From Desulfoluna spongiiphila (lineage in GTDB: Bacteria > Desulfobacterota > Desulfobacteria > Desulfobacterales > Desulfolunaceae), in assembly GCF_900101345.1 (NCBI RefSeq), contig NZ_FMUX01000009.1, positions 174,400 to 238,399 of the forward strand: DNA of 64,000 nucleotides, read 5' to 3'. The position numbers were made by a program, and so were the translations under genes. The notes under the pieces are model-generated. The model was given only the letters and a program-made list of their open reading frames with translations. It was not told the DNA's origin and did no database searches. This document shows positions 63,404 to 64,000 of the stretch, piece after piece. The first letter of the stretch is position 1. The number at the start of each line of letters is the position of its first letter.

Positions 63404-63925
63404 TTATTTGGGCATTGGTGGCCACGGAATCGAATCGGTCACTGCGGTCAACGTCGTAGGAAGATCCCTCAACTGCATTCTGTATGTTTCCCACTCCCCC
63501 CGCTTGTTTTGATCAATCGGATAATCCGGCATCATTGTATAGTCGCATGCTAATAGCTTTTCATCCCGTTGTGCCCTTACCACAGTATCCAGCCAAATAC
63601 TTAAATCCACTTCCCACTCGTTGCCATTCCATGAAGAATACGCAACTGGGACCTTATCGGTCCAAGTAGCATCTGGCTTTACACCTATCTCAGTTATCTC
63701 ATAACAAGCCCGTGTTACTGTATCGTAATAAATCTTATTTCGATAATCTGGCTTCAATATCCATGTATCCCCACCGAAAACGGCAACCTCATTCTCATCG
63801 AAATCAGGCGGCGAGTGTATCGTAGTATGAGCTGGTATCAAGAAACTATCATCAAGTGGTGATTTTCGAGCGTCAAGGGATCTGAGGTATTCTCCTGTTA
63901 TGGGACTATAGCTGTATATTTTCAT
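63404..63925 (-). CDS. Tail fibre assembly-type protein of second prophage
   Basis: A 173-residue protein related to the product of 30086-30646: shared ITGEYLRSLDAR-type start, VTRACYEITEIG, then LLACDYTMMPDYPIDQNKRGEWETYRMQLRDLPTTL. It lies directly after a tail-fibre gene, as in the first prophage. GGATGA precedes ATG 63925. It is the first gene seen of the next element. Confidence 0.75.
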   Translation of the reverse strand: MKIYSYSPITGEYLRSLDARKSPLDDSFLIPAHTTIHSPPDFDENEVAVFGGDTWILKPDYRNKIYYDTVTRACYEITEIGVKPDATWTDKVPVAYSSWNGNEWEVDLSIWLDTVVRAQRDEKLLACDYTMMPDYPIDQNKRGEWETYRMQLRDLPTTLTAVTDSIPWPPMPK

Positions 63926-63936
63926 TGATTCATCCT

Positions 63937-64000
63937 TTAATATCGTATGCAATACATAACAGAAATGTTTTTCGGCCTTGCTTCATTTCCACCATCAGGG
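63937..64000 (-). CDS. Tail fibre (collar domain) C-terminus, partial
   Basis: Only the last 20 codons are in the window: DGGNEARPKNISVMYCIRY then TAA at 63937-63939. This is the standard C-terminal tail-collar ending (GxExRPKNxxxxYCIxY). The 5' part runs off the right edge. Confidence 0.7.
   Translation of the reverse strand, partial: PDGGNEARPKNISVMYCIRY

Larger units (their letters stand above)
63336..64000. mobile_element. Start of a second, tandem prophage
   Basis: Beyond the right attachment site come a minus-strand fibre-assembly gene and the end of a tail-fibre gene, related to the pair at 30086-31731. The tRNA half at 63281 is not completed, so the integration locus continues past the window. 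Confidence 0.78.

Overview
The window looks like chromosome of an anaerobic deltaproteobacterium (Desulfobacterota, probably Desulfobacterales). This is inferred from gene content: a PEP-CTERM surface protein, a NifX-like/DUF5320 pair under a sigma-54 regulator, a DUF1365-cyclopropane synthase fusion and moderately GC-rich codon use. No rRNA or other taxonomic marker is present, so the genus is not fixed.

Positions 1-25190 are host chromosome. They hold a PEP-CTERM protein; a flavoprotein plus DUF1365/CFA-synthase lipid-modification pair; a PilZ-like/acyltransferase-like protein followed by an enolase-superfamily/alpha-beta-hydrolase fusion and a soluble PAS histidine kinase; a sigma-54 activator upstream of a NifX-like gene and a Gly-rich DUF5320 gene; an FG-GAP/VCBS secreted protein; an outer-membrane barrel candidate; katG; one IS3-family element (21144-22804); and a few small unknown genes.

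Positions 25191-63335 are a complete-looking P2/HP1-type myovirus prophage of about 38 kb. It is bounded by two copies of the 3' half of a tRNA-Leu(UAA) gene. Left to right it has a lysogenic-conversion-type acyltransferase; a minus-strand tail, lysis and head operon (28-43.3 kb); plus-strand terminase, portal and Ogr-like activator genes; a cargo block (46.5-55.5 kb); minus-strand replication genes; a divergent Cro-like/CI-like switch; a repressor-linked DUF4062 gene; then excisionase and integrase beside the right attachment site. Both att copies lack the tRNA 5' half. Beyond the right copy begins another tail-fibre/assembly pair, so a second prophage is integrated in tandem and the intact tRNA-Leu should lie beyond the window.

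The cargo block is the most interesting part. It is a run of same-strand genes that look like phage-defence or conflict genes: a membrane-anchored NACHT NTPase, a DUF4062 protein, a DUF3644/HEPN protein, a stand-alone HsdR-N-like nuclease and small unknowns. Nearly every gene junction carries a variant of one palindromic repeat (about 24-nt arms around GGTCAGACCTACA). Part of the block is bracketed by a perfect 40-bp direct repeat. A decayed HigBA toxin-antitoxin pair is cut on both sides inside it. The layout suggests a cargo hot spot assembled piece by piece, with palindromes as junctions.
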